64,000 nt of DNA, taken from assembly GCA_032821775.1 (NCBI GenBank), contig JAVLRN010000017.1, positions 186,001 through 250,000 on the forward strand, read 5' to 3'. The DNA comes from Sanguinoderma infundibulare. Taxonomy: Eukaryota; Basidiomycota; Agaricomycetes; Polyporales; Polyporaceae. A program made the translations under genes and the position numbers. Below, piece by piece: positions 10,446 to 23,972 of this stretch. The notes below the pieces were generated by a model. It searched no databases. It saw nothing but the letters and a program-made list of their open reading frames with translations, and was not told the origin of the DNA. Position 1 is the first letter of the stretch; every line of letters begins with the position of its first letter.

Positions 10446-12758
10446 TGGACTCGCTCTCGCTCGACAGCACCTTTGGCGCGCTCTTGATCAGCACTTTTGT
10501 CTCGCTCGTGTAAGTCTATCTTCGTGCTTGTGGTTTCGTCTGAAACTAAGACAACGAACAGTCTCTTTGGCATAGCTACACACCAGACTTATGTGTACTT
10601 TCGGTCGTACTCCAATGATGTCCCTCTTTTGAAAGCACTCGTGAGTACTTCCCGTCTGTCAGTTTGAATTGTCTAGTACTCAGATATTGACATGTGCGAA
10701 AATGCTAGGTCGTCGCAATACTGTATGGCCGCCCCTCCTTCAGATTCATGTGCGTCTCGTTGACCACGCCTCGTTCTCAGTATCGCGGAGGCATTCCACT
10801 CGTTGCTGATGACGCATATCTGGTGCGTCGCGGTGCATGTATCGCGCATCGAGCTCCCCGGCGTGACTTCGCTCCCAGTTATTATACCTTGGTTTCCAAC
10901 TACGGTAACCCTCAGGCCCTCGGTAGCAGCGTCTGGTACGTTGCCTGTCAGGCATCTGCTATGCATAATGCGGTCCTGATCCTCATCTCGCTCGATTGAA
11001 AGGTCGTTGCAGGTGCGCATTTGCTCTCAGTGGTTCGTGTACCCCAGGCTCAACAGATCGTCATCGACGCTGTATGGCAGGCTCTGCCTCTAGTCACCGT
11101 AAGCAGTCTGGCCCTCCGATCCGATATGTCCCGATATTGACACGATAACAGGGAGTGATCATCATGCTGGTTCAAGGGTAGGACGAAGTCGAGCTAGCTA
11201 CACCCTTTCACTTACCGTTATCCTTCTCGCAGGTTCTATGCTAGGCGAATTTACCTATGTAAGTTCATCGTGCTAGTTAGCGCCACGTCCTTTATTGATC
11301 ATCTCTTGTAGTTAACAAAAAGTACCAGTTCGTCATTGTCGTCGTGGTAAGTAACTGTCTTGGCCGTTGTCAACATATCTCACCTGCCCAACAGGGGGCT
11401 TTGATGATGGGCACGATGGGTAAGTAATACAGCATTCTGTACGCTCAGCCGGGGTTCTGAATTCGCTTCTCGCACGCAGCGTTGATTATTGGTGAGCAAT
11501 GGCGGCCATACCCAAGTGCAATCGCCCCAACTGATCCTCTTCGAAGCTTCTTGTGTCATGGAGTAAGCGCTACTTGTCTGCTTGCGGGGTCGGCACTCAC
11601 GTCCGGACTATCGTCGCAGCATACTAGGGACCAAAGCGAATGACTGGAGCTTCAACACAGTGCGCACCTACCCGTTGCCACGCATGATTTCGGCTGACGC
11701 GTGTTAACAGAACCTCTTTGCGGCCACTCTTGGTCTGGTGGTGCTCACGGACGTCACCATGACCGGCACGCTGGTGGTCATGCTCAGCCGAAGCCATAGC
11801 CGCATCAGACGGTACGCGCGGCTCCGAGGTTCAGACAGTCTGCGATGCTTACTGGTGCTCTTTCAGCACGAACCAGACCATCCATTCTCTCATAGTATAT
11901 GCGATCGTTGCGAGTAAGCCTACTTACTGTTTCATGTCCTCCGACGGCGGCCGAATGCTCATGCCGCTTTCAGCGTCTATTGTCAGGTAACTTGCTCTGT
12001 ACACGCTTCTTCATCCGTCTAGACAGGTTTCGTTCTGAGCTGCATCGACAGCCTCATCACCGTACCTGGTCTGGTCCTGGCATGTACTCTCGTTCCCGTC
12101 AGCTCAGACGCGCCCCTGACGACTGACACCGTACAGTGCCTCGTGCGTCCTCAGCAGCTGCTTTACGTCGCAGTCACCGTCGTTGCAATCAAGCGTGAGT
12201 GCCCCGCCTCGTGGCCGTGCTGCATTCCCCGCTGAGCACGTCGTATACATCTGCAGTGTACTCGAACTCTGTTCTCGTTTTGTGCGTCATCTCGCCATCG
12301 CCTCCAGACGGGCACCCGGCTGAGCGATCTCTGGATATAGCTTGAACTCCCGCAAGTATCTCACGCGGAGGGGGCCGACGACGTTCGTGGAGATGACCGG
12401 GCTCGACCGTTGCCCCTCGGATGCTCCGGAGAGTCCGGTCGAAGCGAAGAAGGTCTGTCGTCCATTCATCGGCATGAAAGGCTGTCTGACATCGGCCCTG
12501 TTCTGTGTCTCTCTCGCTGTCGGACGTAGACGCCGTCGCACTCGCATTCGCACTCGCCGATCAAAATCAAGGTTACTAGTGTCTGCGCCGACGATATGGA
12601 TGAAGGAGGGGACGTGGTTGGCCAAGGAGCTACCTTCGGGAGTACTCCGGAGCATGATCTTTCCGGCACGACTATCACTGGGACGGCTACTATGTGAGGA
12701 AGAGAAGAGGTGTGTGCGTGCGCTGTTCTCTATCCTGCCTTGTGACGGCGCTGACTGA
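10445..12758 (+). CDS. DUF6534-family multi-pass membrane protein (copy 1)
   Basis: Starts MDSLSLDSTFGALL. Splicing about a dozen 50-65 nt GT-AG introns gives the family order: FVSLVLFGIATHQTYVYF, then VVAILIAEAFHSLLM, CYYTLVSNYGNPQAL, VQGFYARRIYL, YQFVIVVVGAL, NLFAATLGLVVLTDVTM, SHSRIRRTNQTIHSLIVYA and VYSNSVLVFLNSRKYL. The last junction uses donor GTGCGT just after VYSNSVLV and acceptor GATATAG at 12,340. The hydrophobic segments fit the roughly seven helices of this Agaricomycete family, whose function is unknown. The C-terminal tail to 12,758 is basic and less certain. It is the only apparently intact gene inside the tandem unit, and convergent with the F-box chimera at 13,036. Confidence 0.83.
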
Positions 12759-13036
12759 AGCGGGGCAGATTGTATGTACAAATTATCACAGCAAGGTAAA
12801 CAGGGAATCGCTTCGGTGTATATTTGGAATCATTCCGTTCGGACCGTGTACGAGCCCAGCCCTCGGATCACCGCAGAAGTATCGCCCGACAACGATGCTC
12901 ATCGCGTACTGACTATAGCGCTGGAACGCCTATTCAACTCTCGTATCGCTGCTGAACCTTTGCTGTCATTCTCTATGCATCTACAGGGCCGCTATGTTTC
13001 CGTTCAGATCGTCATCGGCACACTCGCGATTGCATC
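12758..13036. other. Intergenic region between convergent DUF6534 and F-box genes
   Basis: Short spacer between two 3' ends; repeated at 26,286-26,564. No other feature seen. Confidence 0.5.
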
Positions 13037-14118
13037 TACATGTCCCACCGTTCCAAGGGAATCTCGAAATGCCAACTCCACCGGTCCATCTCGGCGTAGT
13101 ACTCCGGCCAGTCGCGCTGGGGCGCATCCCGAAAGTTGTCCGGCACCTCCATCCACTGACATCTCGACGTTGCAACCAGTTCCACGACCTCCGCGTACGG
13201 CTGCAGATCGGCCGCCGTAAATTCTGGATAACCGTCTTGTGGGATCTCTGCCACGAGATGTGCAAGGCGGCCCCCAGTGCGCACCCTCTCCTGGAGTCCG
13301 CGCAACACAGCCATCGGTATCTGCCCTTCGCGCAGGCACATGCGAAAGTAGGACACAGAATTCGGGATGGTGAAGCATTTCCCGCCTTCCTCCATGCCGG
13401 CGACCGTGTCGACGCGGAGGACGAGGCGGGACACGTTGGGGAATGAGGTCACGATCATCCACGGTGCTGCGTCACGGTCCTCCCGACTACCATAGACAAC
13501 ACGCAGCCATAGCTCGGTCACCGCCTGCAGGGGCAGCCACGTGAGCGCTGTCAAACGCTGCGCGGTATTATCTCTGCGAAGTTGAAAGTTGGCGATGCGA
13601 GAGACGTAGATTGAGGAGCCGCTGCCGGCCGCGAGCACGTCCAAATCCCGGTTCCGGGCCTCCGACAACGTGATATGAACCCGCGTCGCAGCCTTGGCTC
13701 TTGCAGAGAGTATACGGGAGTCCAGGTGTTTGTAGAGGACGTATCGGTTGAAACAGTAAGGGCCGGGGTCAATGGCCACCGCGGTGCTGTCCGGCAGTGT
13801 GAGCGATGACAGCAGATCATTGACCCCATGCAAGGAATCAGCTTCGTTGAGGGCAAGGGTTCGGAGGGAGGACAAGGTGGCGACTGTGGAAATCTTCTTC
13901 TGGGACTCGAACCGTGGCAAATGGGTAATGGACAGGTGTTGGAGTTGGGGGCACCGGGATAGAAAGGCAATGATGTCGTCGCAATTGACTTGTGGACGTG
14001 GGCGTCCACTCGGATGGATAGATAGACGGGTCAGAGTGCCGAAGTGGTTGATGGGAGCGCATGAATCGCTCCACGGAGGTTGAGTTCGCGAAGACACGGT
14101 ATGACGCCGCCAAAGAGC
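13036..14118 (-). pseudogene. Chimeric, 5'-truncated F-box family gene (copy 2)
   Basis: Positions 13,036-14,040 match the 3' half of the intact F-box gene at 26,564-27,568 with one mismatch. About 14,041-14,118 are still family-like but diverged (HFGTLTR preceded by a different leucine-rich segment). The homology then ends in the G-rich repeat. A long open frame continues to 14,481 only because the repeat happens to be open; its proline-rich N-terminus is not part of the family. The F-box motif and first exons are missing. Confidence 0.88.
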
Positions 14119-14187
14119 TGACAGCCGGTCAGCGCGATCACGGGGAATCTCGTGTGCATGGTGCAAATCTCCCGGATCGATCAACTG

Positions 14188-14418
14188 CCTCTGTACTCTT
14201 GGGGGGGAGTATAGTTGAGTCGGGGGGTACTCTCTGGGGAAGGTATAGTTCGGTATGGGCTCTCTGGGGGAGGTGTATTGGAGTCGGGGGGTACTCTGTA
14301 GGGAAGGCATAGTTGGGGGCATAGTTGGGGGCATATTTAGGTATGAGCTCTCTAGGGAAGGCATAGTTGACTGGGGACGGCATAGTTGGGTAGGAACTCT
14401 CTGGGAGGTATATCGGCG
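14188..14418. repeat. G-rich imperfect tandem repeat (copy 2)
   Basis: Identical to 660-890. It translates on the minus strand into the odd N-terminal extension of the chimeric F-box frame. Confidence 0.8.
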
Positions 14419-15167
14419 TCCGGGAGGCGTAAGCACTCTGGCATGCTCAGCGGAGAGCACACTTGGTGGTGTTGCCCGCACATCGAGTAAATATTTCCGC
14501 GCACACAGGCATACATTGCGAGCTGACTACGACCCCTCTGCACTTCAGATAGACCGAAAGCGCTTGCGGCCAACACTGCGATCGTGCCAAGTCCACGAGC
14601 GCCTACTCGTCCCGCAAGCGAGGCGCGTCTCTCACGCATCCGTCCACCATGACCACCACGACCAACGCCGGCTTCTGTCCACCGCCTCTTACAGTTCTTA
14701 CAACTCTGCGCTTGGAAGCACCTGGTCAACACTCGGACATAGACTTGGCTGGCAACTCACCTCGCTCGCCATGACACACTCGCACTTGCGCTTGCGCCGG
14801 GACGCTGCATGAAGAGGCTTTGGCGCATGAGGGGATGCGGCGTGGGACAGGTGGAATCTAGAATCTGGGCTTCAGGATGGTTTGGTGGTGGAGCGGTGGC
14901 AGCTTCAGGTGGAGGCGAGGAACACGAATATGAGAAGTCGAAGGATTTTGACCGTCAGTGGCCGTCGCACTCGGGCTCTTCATCAGGCACGGGCATGATG
15001 GCATTTGGGAGCTCGAGATGGGCACGGTACGTCTACATTGGTGCTCTCTTGACGTGTTCTAGCAGCTCGCGTGCTGTGTGCGTTGGCGAAGAAGGCTGCA
15101 TTGAACAGACGACCACCCGTTCCAGCACGCGCTGATGATACTTTGGAGTGGACAGGTTCTCAACCCT

Positions 15168-16828
15168 CGAACGCGACCGCCGCCCAGCATCAGGAGTGCC
15201 GGGGATGTGCGGGGCATGGAGTCTCTGGAGCTCGGGAGTATCAGGAGTGCCTGGGGATGTGAGGCGAGCGGATGAGTGTCGGTTAGAGTGTGCGCTGATG
15301 TTGATGTCCCAGTTGATAGGTACCGGAGCCCCAAATGTAACGTCAAGGAGTGCCGAGAGTCCCGAAGTCGTCCGGCGAGCAAGTACCGAGTACGAGAGGC
15401 CAGGGTCGCTGTATACAATTGAAGTCCGGGACATTGAATGCGCGTGGGCGTGCGAGGGTCCGGTCAGCGAGGAGACGTTCGGCATGAAGGCGTTCGGCCA
15501 TGGAGGAAGAAAAGGGCAGCCTTATGCTGTCGCGCACAGACTCAAGGAGAAGATCTCGGCAGGCGTAAACCGGAAGACATGACGGTCTATCCAGGCTTGT
15601 CCGGAAGCGATGGCCGTGGATCGTGATGCGCTCGGGAGCCTTGGAGGTGTGTCTTCACACTAGCAAGGATACGTCAGGTCAGGACTGCGAAAGCACGATG
15701 TCAGCAACTCACCGCTTTGGAATAACGACGAGTAACGATACTGATCATAGATATCGTCCACGGCCTTCCAGTCACCCTCTCCATCAGACCCATAATCTGA
15801 TGCGAGCGTGCGGACACAGATGAGTGGAGATGTGGGCGAACACGGAGCTGGAGCTAGTGCTGGCGCTGGAGGGGGAAGCGTTGCACTCGGAGGTGGAGAC
15901 TCGGAGTGTCGGGGGTTGCGGCGCGTCGCCAGGTGCATGGAGTCCCGGATGCTCAAACTCGGGAGTATCAGGAGTGCCGGGGGTGTGAGGCGAGCCTTCG
16001 ACAGCCTCGGTGTACCGGGTGGGACAGGTCAAAGCGAGGCTGTGGTCAAACACAAGGCAAGCGACGGAAGCGGTAGAACTGTGATCTGGGCGAATTGACG
16101 ACGCCATTCACGGCCATCCGAAAGCAACGTCTATGGTTCAATGATGTGCTCGGGCCCCTTGGAAGTGCGTGTTCATGTCAGGTTCAGGTTTACGAAAGCA
16201 TGATGTGTGCCACTCACCGCTTCAGAACAGTGATGAGCAGCGACACTGGTCGCAGATATCGTCTGCGCCCGCCTCGTCACCCTTGCCGTCAGACCCGTAA
16301 TCCGATTCCGAGTGCGCCGACACAGGTGAAGGCAGCGACGTGGGTGAACATGGAAGTGTTGGACTCTGAGGCGGAGACTTGGAGTACTGAGAAACGGAAT
16401 GCTCAGCCGGTCCCGGATGGCGGGTGAGGATGGCGTGTCGCCCAGTGCTTCGAGTCCCGGAAGCTCAAACTCGAGACATTGAGAGCTGATACTGATGACT
16501 CGAGAATATCAGGAGTGCAGGGGGTGTGAGGCGAGCATGAAGTTGAATGGACGAGGTTGTGTGTGCTGATGCTGAGGCGCTGATGTCCGAGTTGACAGGT
16601 CCCGGAGCATTGAACGTGACGTCAATGAGTGCTGAGAGACATGAGGCCATCTGGCGAGCCAGTACCGAGTGCGAGAGACCACGATGCTGGTACAATTGAG
16701 GTGCGCACACATGTGCGAGGGTCCGGTCGGCGAGGAGACGTTCAGCGCGAAGGCGTTCAGCATGGAGGAAGAAAAGGGCAGGCTCGACTACTACACCGTC
16801 GCGCACAGACTCAAGGAGATGTCGTCAG
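15168..16828. repeat. Degenerate internal duplications (copy 2)
   Basis: Identical to 1,640-3,300, with repeat pairs at 15,263-15,563/16,528-16,823 and 15,620-15,848/16,140-16,358. Confidence 0.6.
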
Positions 16829-18427
16829 CAAGCTGCATGTATATGTACAAAGGGCATCGAATACATACCGACATCCCGAGTTGTAAACCGTGCAGGATAT
16901 GTTCAGAGAGACAGCCGGACTTGCGGCGAGCGTGCTGCAACGTAATGCATTCAGAATTCATGTTCTATGCGAGAGAGATCGCGCAAATATGTACTCGGAA
17001 TGGGTGATGTGTGCTCCAATGACAACGGGAAAAGAGAAGGCAAACGGGGATGGAAATGGACCACCACCACCGCAGTAAGGGTCTCAGGGAACCACAAAAA
17101 TGGTGTGGAGGCGAGGAGGGAGAAATGCGACAAGGTGAAGACACTCACAGTGCGACCGGAAATACAACAATGCGGTTCTCGAGTCTTTCGAACAGGAGGT
17201 ATGTGGGCATGCTGGGCAGCGAGTGACGACGGGGCAAAGACGATACGGAGCTGTAGCGGGAAGCTAGTCAAACGGGGAAATGGGAGTGGCTGAGAGGACA
17301 GTCGTCGAGCCTCAAGCAGCCTACCCAGGTGAAACACCGGCCAAAAATCGTATCATCAGCGGTGCACCACGCAATAATTGGAGGCGGAGCGCTCACAAAC
17401 AGCCTGGACCTCGGGTGTGGTATCGGGAGCCGGAATGGAGCGCTTGAGTGCCGACCATCTCCCAAGTCCGCCGCGCAGACTTCATATCATACAGAGCTGT
17501 ACTGCCTGTAAATATATAATCCATCAGCAGGCTACATCACCGCCGTTACACGCAGGAGAGCTAATTGAGATCTCGTCGGTGTCAACAAGGACTCTTACCT
17601 CGTTCTCAACACCCTTCCAGCAGAATCCGACTCACGCGTCAAGGCCATGGAGGTTGACAAGCACCCGACCGAGACCTACACTTGGCCATCGGTGGCCGAT
17701 GCGCTGCGCAGACTCGGACCATGCTCTTCGGCCAGCCCAGACCATGTGGTAGCAGAACGACCTCGCTGCCCAGCGTCTGGATAGAATTATGGCTTCCAGC
17801 CGGGATGGCCCTGGGCGCAATGATCGGAACTGGGGCCGGAAAGGCAGACCTGAAACACACAAATGCAACCGGGGATGGTCCAGAACGTCAGGCGCGCCCT
17901 CACACTCAAACAAGCACAAGCACAAACAACACTTACCGACTGTTCCGTCCGCGCCCATTTTCGCTTATTGCTCACCGTTTCGCGTGCCTTGATCTCGGGA
18001 GCGCGAATCTTGGCGAATTACCTATTGCACGGAATGACGTTGACCGGTCCATTTCGTGAGAGGGGATCTGGACCTGCCGCGGAGTCGGAGCCGGGGCGTA
18101 GTCGTCTGGTGCGGGCCCGCCCATTTGATCGCTCTGATATGGCCTGCGCGTCAGCCGTCTTTCGAACAATGCCCTCCTTACGCTTGCGCATCTCGCGGCG
18201 GCTGATGCTGTCCAGAACCACGTCGACTGCAATGAATCCACTCATGCACCCGACGCCAATGGATCTCAGCGGTCCTTGCTCGCGAAGACGGTATTTCCAT
18301 GCAAAGGAGATAACGGGGGTCGGGACTCCGAGGCGGAACGGCGATAGCGCGGATCCTCGCCCCACATCCGCTGGTCATCCCGGCTCGAGTGCTCGACAGC
18401 CTCTTTGGTGTGACGCACGAGACCAAG

Positions 18428-19168
18428 CAAGGCGCGCGGATCCTCGGGCACGGCGTTCAGGCACGGCCACTCCAAATAGCCCTTGAGCTCGGCGTTCTCG
18501 AGCGCGTCACCAGCGTCCAGTCGTTGGGCCGGTTGGGCGTGCACGAGACCCTTCATCGCCCTGGAGAGGAGATGGTTTCGATCAGCGAGGCGCGCGAGGC
18601 TGACGTCGAAGAAGCTTACCTGGCACCCGCGTTCTTGTAGTCCTGGTCGGCATTGTAGTTCGCCTCGTGCTGCTCGAAAAACGGCTTCACAGCGACCTCG
18701 CATAGGAGCGGCAGGCCGGTGGTGTCGCTCAGGCTGCGTGAGTGGGTTCATGTAAGTGGCGGGTGGCAACTCAGAAGCGAGGCGCGACTCACTATGCATA
18801 GCAGTAGTTCGCGGACTGGCGTCCGGAGATCTCATCTAAAGGCGAACACGGCAAATGCAAGTACATTGGACATCATCTGCGTGTGTCGCGCATGTACGCC
18901 TGGAGCGCGCCGAACTCCTTGCTCCCCCGTGCGACAGGATCCATCTTCGACAGCTCGAGCGACCGGAAGTGCGCGTCGAGCGGCTTCACGGCGTTTCCCG
19001 CCGCGACATTGGGGATCGCGGATGAGAGCAGCTTCGTCGCGATCTCAAGTCATGATTCGAGGACGTACATGCGAGTACGCAATGTTGGTGAGCTCGAAAA
19101 TGCGCTTGATTGTCGAAGGATCTTCGTCTACTTCCATGTCAGCAGCCTGCATGCCGTCCTAGTGGTGG
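18428..19168 (-). pseudogene. Poly(ADP-ribose) polymerase, internally deleted (copy 2)
   Basis: Identical to the copy at 4,900-5,640: the same loss of the segment bearing the catalytic His and Tyr, and the same retained introns. Confidence 0.78.
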
Positions 19169-20041
19169 AAGCTTCAAGCGTCAATGGATGCTGGCTGAAG
19201 GGCCTCGGAGCGCAGTCGGAAACCCAAGCCGAGCACTTGGTCGCGAGTTCGAGCCGAGTCCTAGTCGCTTAGTGTGGGGCCTCCTCGCCTCATCCGGTTG
19301 GGTGCTGCCATGCCGAGATACGTCCAGGGCTCGTCGCTGTCATCGCATGCTCTGTGAAAGATGGTAAGAGTCTTGTATGCCCGTCAGAACGTCCGCCGGG
19401 AGCGGAGGAGGCGCGGAAGAGGGGATGCGCTCCCGGCACCTGTTTGGCGGCGAAATCGTCTAAATGTGATTCTCCAAAAGTGGTCGGGCGACGCTCTGAA
19501 CGTTTCAGAGACATCGTGCAGGACGTCCCGAGTCCGCCAAACAAGTTCGCACCGCGCCCTGACATCAACTCGAGGCGGGACAACCGTCGCACTTCTGACC
19601 GCAATGAAATCGCACCGAAACGACGTTTTTTTGACCTCCTCGGATCGCCACGCAAAGGCCGTCAAACGTTGTGAAACGTGCTCGAGGATGAACCGCACTT
19701 GATTTCTGCTGCAACCGAGCCATACAAAATAAGTTATCACAAATTTTCCCAGCCCCGACCTACAGAATTCAACCTTCGTCGCACACGCCGGCTCGTATCC
19801 ACCTCGAATCGAGTGTCCTAGCCTCCAGAGGAACACCCGACATCGTGTCAATGCACGCACAGGCCGCCGGATGCGGGATGCAAGACGTCGGGATGACCTC
19901 CCAGTCGGGCATGCCATGGATCGTCTGTTTCGGACGGAATTCTGAACGTGCTCCGATCGCCATAGAAGCAAGCGGGGACGGCGCGGGCATGTTCGGACGT
20001 GTGTACACGGCAGCCGAAGTCGCGATGGGGTTCTGAACGGA

Positions 20042-20061
20042 AGAGAAATTGCAATTTCTCT
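20042..20061. repeat. 20-bp perfect palindrome (copy 2)
   Basis: Same sequence as 6,514-6,533. Confidence 0.6.
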
Positions 20062-20537
20062 GCAATTTCGCTTGGGGATCCGCTAGAAATCGCGCGGCGG
20101 CCGAGTTTCGGTCCGTGCCATCACGCCCTGTTCTAGGGCTCGGAGAGGGGATGCGTCTGAAGCTGCTCAGGATCTTTAGCGGCTTCCAGAGCTCCGCACC
20201 GTGATCCCAATCTCGCTCACCTGTACGCAGTCCACATGATGAGAGACTTCCTGGCGTGCGCCATCGCTCCGAGATATGGGCCGGCTGGACGTCCACGCCC
20301 TGTTTCACATATTATTCCCGCAAGAGGATGATCGGACGATTGGAGTATCTTACGATTATAAAGGCACCGTCGCGTATTCCCTCGGGCGGGGGCGGACTCG
20401 GCACTCAGTCTCGAATGCCGTCGGACTATCTCCGAATCCAAAATGTCGAGCACGGTGAAAGCATTGGCGGAATGTGAGTTGCACTATGAATGGTGCAAAA
20501 TTAATATTGATATGTGCACAAGATGAAGGAACGTACT

Positions 20538-20638
20538 TGGTGCCATGAGCGGCACCGACAACTCGACGTTACGACCAGCTCCACAGCGTCAGCATACGGC
20601 TGCAGGTCTCCTGCTCGGAATTCCAGGCGTGTGCGGGG
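20538..20638 (-). pseudogene. F-box family C-terminal fragment (copy 2)
   Basis: Identical to 7,010-7,110. Confidence 0.7.
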
Positions 20639-21342
20639 TCGACCGTGCGACAGACGGGTCCGTGTTCGCGTTCGAGCCCACATCGTTCGATGTTCCAATC
20701 GTAGACGGCGCATGCAGGGGCTCGCTTGTGGAAAGTGATATTGATCGGACCAGCGCCCGGCCAATGATCTTGACCGAGTCTGGGCGGGCGAGCCGTCGGG
20801 AATGGACTTGGGAGATGGAGGATTGGCGAGGGCGAGCCTCTGGTCCGTGCACGACGGCGCTCGATAAAAGACATAAATACTAGCGAAAAAGTGGGAGGAC
20901 GACGTCAGCATCCGCCCCTTCTGACCGCACGTCCTGGTACTCACCTCATAACTTTGCATACCGCCCGCCGACCTCGCCCGCCGTCCTCGCCCGCCGACCT
21001 TGCGCGACGTATGCCACCCGATTCGCCACGTTCTCGAATGTCCCGTCCCTTCTCCCGACGTCCGAACAGCTGGAGGCCGGAGGCGACAATGCCTGCAGGT
21101 TTGATGGTGAGCATCTTTCCCGAATGGTGCACATCTGTCTGCCCAATGCTCACCATGTATTGGGCCCGCCGGGCTCAATGGTCCCGGTCGTCCCGGTCAC
21201 AGTCGAGGGACACGACGTCGGCGAATGACCCGACGAGCCACGCGGATAGCTCGACGAACTCGATGGTCGGCAAGACGGCAAAGCTGTTGATGTCGACTCC
21301 GTCCTCCTCCGTTTCCGTCGGAGGAACATATCAGGTTGCTGC

Positions 21343-21858
21343 CGAATGGGTTGCTGTGCTCTGAGCTGATCCACCTGTCGCTGTCGGCGCAGAGCCATAG
21401 GCTGAATGCGTGGCGTTCCGAGGTGCATTCGTCGTCGTCGCAAAGAACGTCCGAGAGCCCTCATCCGCTGTCCCCTCCCTTGTCCGCGTCCGCCCACGCC
21501 AGTGCTGCGAAGGAGTCGCCAGCAGTTCATGTGGACACGCCGTGGAAGTTGCACGATGACGCGGCACCACGGCTGTTGTCGTCGTATGGCGAGCTGATCC
21601 GGCGCGTGGTGGAGGACATGCGAAAGCAGCGGATGAGTCTGTGCCAGAGCCTGAGACAGTACGTGTTTGTGCACTGAGCGATCATGGGCGAGGATAAGAA
21701 AAGGGAGGCGGATGTGAGGTTCGCGACGGCTGAGCTGTTGCATTGTGAGTTGATCTGCCCATCGTTGCCAGCGGAGCGCGATACGCTGAATATGTGGCAG
21801 TCAGAGGTGCATTCGTCGTCGTCGGAAAGAACCGTACTGACCGTGCAACGTGAACTGA
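21343..21858 (+). pseudogene. Protein-tyrosine-phosphatase-like fragment (copy 2)
   Basis: Identical to 7,815-8,330, with the same TGA at 21,675-21,677. Confidence 0.5.
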
Positions 21859-22613
21859 CATCCATCCCGCCGCTGTGCACATCTCCGGCCGCTCCTCTCA
21901 ATGTCCGAACGGTAGTCTAGCGGAGATCAAGATTCCTGCAAGTACACGGTGAGTAACAGCGCGAACTGTGATTGTCTGAAGAATACTGACTGACTGCGGA
22001 AGAAGACGGCACCTGGCGATACAGCTCCCGTCTCCCATCAACCCCCATCGGAACCGACTCCGTGAAGCCAGCAACGGGAACGTGCACCTCCCGATCGCCA
22101 ACCGAGATGGGCATCCTCAGCCGCACCATCACAAGTTGACCTCCATGGGCTCGGGGTCTGATGCAATCGAGGAGAACGTGGAGAGAGCAGGCGGAAAGAT
22201 TTAGACAGCAGTTCGGGATAGATATACAGCTAAAAGCATTTGCGCGAGATCAACCACGCGTGTGGGCAGGGGAGTGGCAGCCGCGGCAGGTTAAGGAGTG
22301 GAACGAGCGGGAAGACGGCGTAGGGACGGGCTTCGAGTGAGAGTCGGGATCGCCAGAATGAGCGTGAATCATGGCCGACGGGAGCCTTCAGAAATGCGGT
22401 CTGCGGCGTATCGAGCGTGGATCGAGAGACAGAGACGCATCGAGAGAGTGTAAGAGGCAGTCGGGGAGTCCTTGCTTTGATTGGCCGTCGGTTTGTTTAC
22501 CAAATAATGCACCGCCACACCTCATCGAAAGCAGCAACACCTGTCTCCTCCGAGTTCGTCACGGCTACTATTACGACTGGTGTTTTTCCTAGCGGCGTCC
22601 CAACGTATGAAGT

Positions 22614-22928
22614 TCATCCAAGCCAGTCCACATTACTGGTTGCTCGAATGGTGGGTAGCATCGGATTTGCCCTGTAAGTACTTGATCATTCGCTCATTTC
22701 TGGCATACCAAAATGACACGATGCAAAGCACAGTCACGGTTGTAAAGTGCACGCGACCCCCCGCCGGCTGGAGGCCATGGATGCGTTCAAGGCCTCCAAC
22801 ATCGAGCAGTTGACCATGGACGTGACGAAGCAAAACAACGTGCAAGGTCCCGAAAATCATCATCGAGAAAGCGGGCCGGATCGACGTTGTCGTCAACAAC
22901 GCCGATGTCCATCCCCGACAGTGCGTAG
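22614..22928 (+). pseudogene. AYR1-like SDR 5' fragment (copy 2)
   Basis: Identical to 9,086-9,400, with the same frameshift and intron. Confidence 0.85.
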
Positions 22929-23972
22929 TGAGGATCCAGAATCCTGCACTCTGGTTCGTTTAGCACCATAATTGAATTTTTGCTGCGTATGGCGGCCGCA
23001 CGCGGAGGCCTCGCCCTCATCGTGCACCGGGACATGACAAACGATTTGTTTTTCTTGGCAGTTTTTTCTTGACACCACGCGCGCAATGTCAAGACGTAAG
23101 TTCGGATACCGTTGCACGCGCAGTCACTTTTGAATACTTAACCGAATGATGTAGCTTACCAAGGCATAGAAAACACAAGCTCCAGGGTCCACGGGAGCTT
23201 GAGCAGGAAGACGAAGCATTGAAGGAGTCCCGGCCGGGTTCTCTACTCAAAACCCTCCCCGCTGCCTTTCTTCCACCGACCTTCTCTCAGGGCAGCAATC
23301 TCATAGCTTCCAATGTCTTTGCGCGTCTTTATCTGCGGCTTTGGTGGATCGACTCGAACCGGACACGCATATCTGTTGCATCGAGTTCAGCACCAGCACT
23401 CGGTGGCGACCCCATCTCTAGTGTCCGTAGATCCAGTCTCGACGTCGCTCAGGCTTCGATGTAATCCTCTTTTCGAGTCATCTCTGAGGACAGACAGGTG
23501 AGTTCTTTCATGCCGTGGCACTTCGACATGCCTCACGCGTCTCTGAGTTCGAGCAGCGGTTCACGAGTCCCACGGCTGCAATCCGTTTCCCCTGGTAGAG
23601 CTCGAGTGTATACACCTTGACGGAAAGTGCGTGGCTCGAAGGATCAAGCTTTCGCAGCTCAGCGTGCACTGCCAACGACGAGCTAAACTTTGCAGGACAC
23701 ACCGACCCGGTATCCCGATGTGCAAGATACAGCGCTATGGCCTCTGAGGGTTCTTTGCCTTCCACCCGAGGCTTCTTTTCTGGACCCCCCACGCGGTCGG
23801 TTTGCATTAATCTGTATTGGGGAAAAGTTCGCTGTGATAGCGATTTCCGGAAGCATGGCTGCAGTGCAAAGGGCGGCATCCACCGTCCGCGTCATGGGCG
23901 AATGCTATATCTTCTTCCAGGACGTGGATGGGGGTTCCTGCCGCCCCAGAGCATCCACACACTCCCGACAGC

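Larger units (their letters stand above)
1..13528. repeat. 13.5 kb tandem unit, copy 1
   Basis: The first base of the window matches 13,529 and again 27,057, and every reading frame I compared between 1-13,528 and 13,529-27,056 is identical at an offset of 13,528 bp. The unit boundary at position 1 is arbitrary, because the window begins inside the chimeric F-box gene. The array must therefore extend leftward. Contents in order: F-box fragment, G-rich repeat, internal-repeat zone, PARP pseudogene, phosphatase fragment, SDR fragment, DUF6534 gene. This is either a recent segmental duplication or an assembly artefact; sequence alone cannot decide. Confidence 0.97.

Noticed and set aside
13036..14481. 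A 481-codon frame as a complete F-box protein
   Set aside because: Its N-terminus comes from the G-rich repeat and it lacks the F-box, exon 1 and micro-exon of the family.
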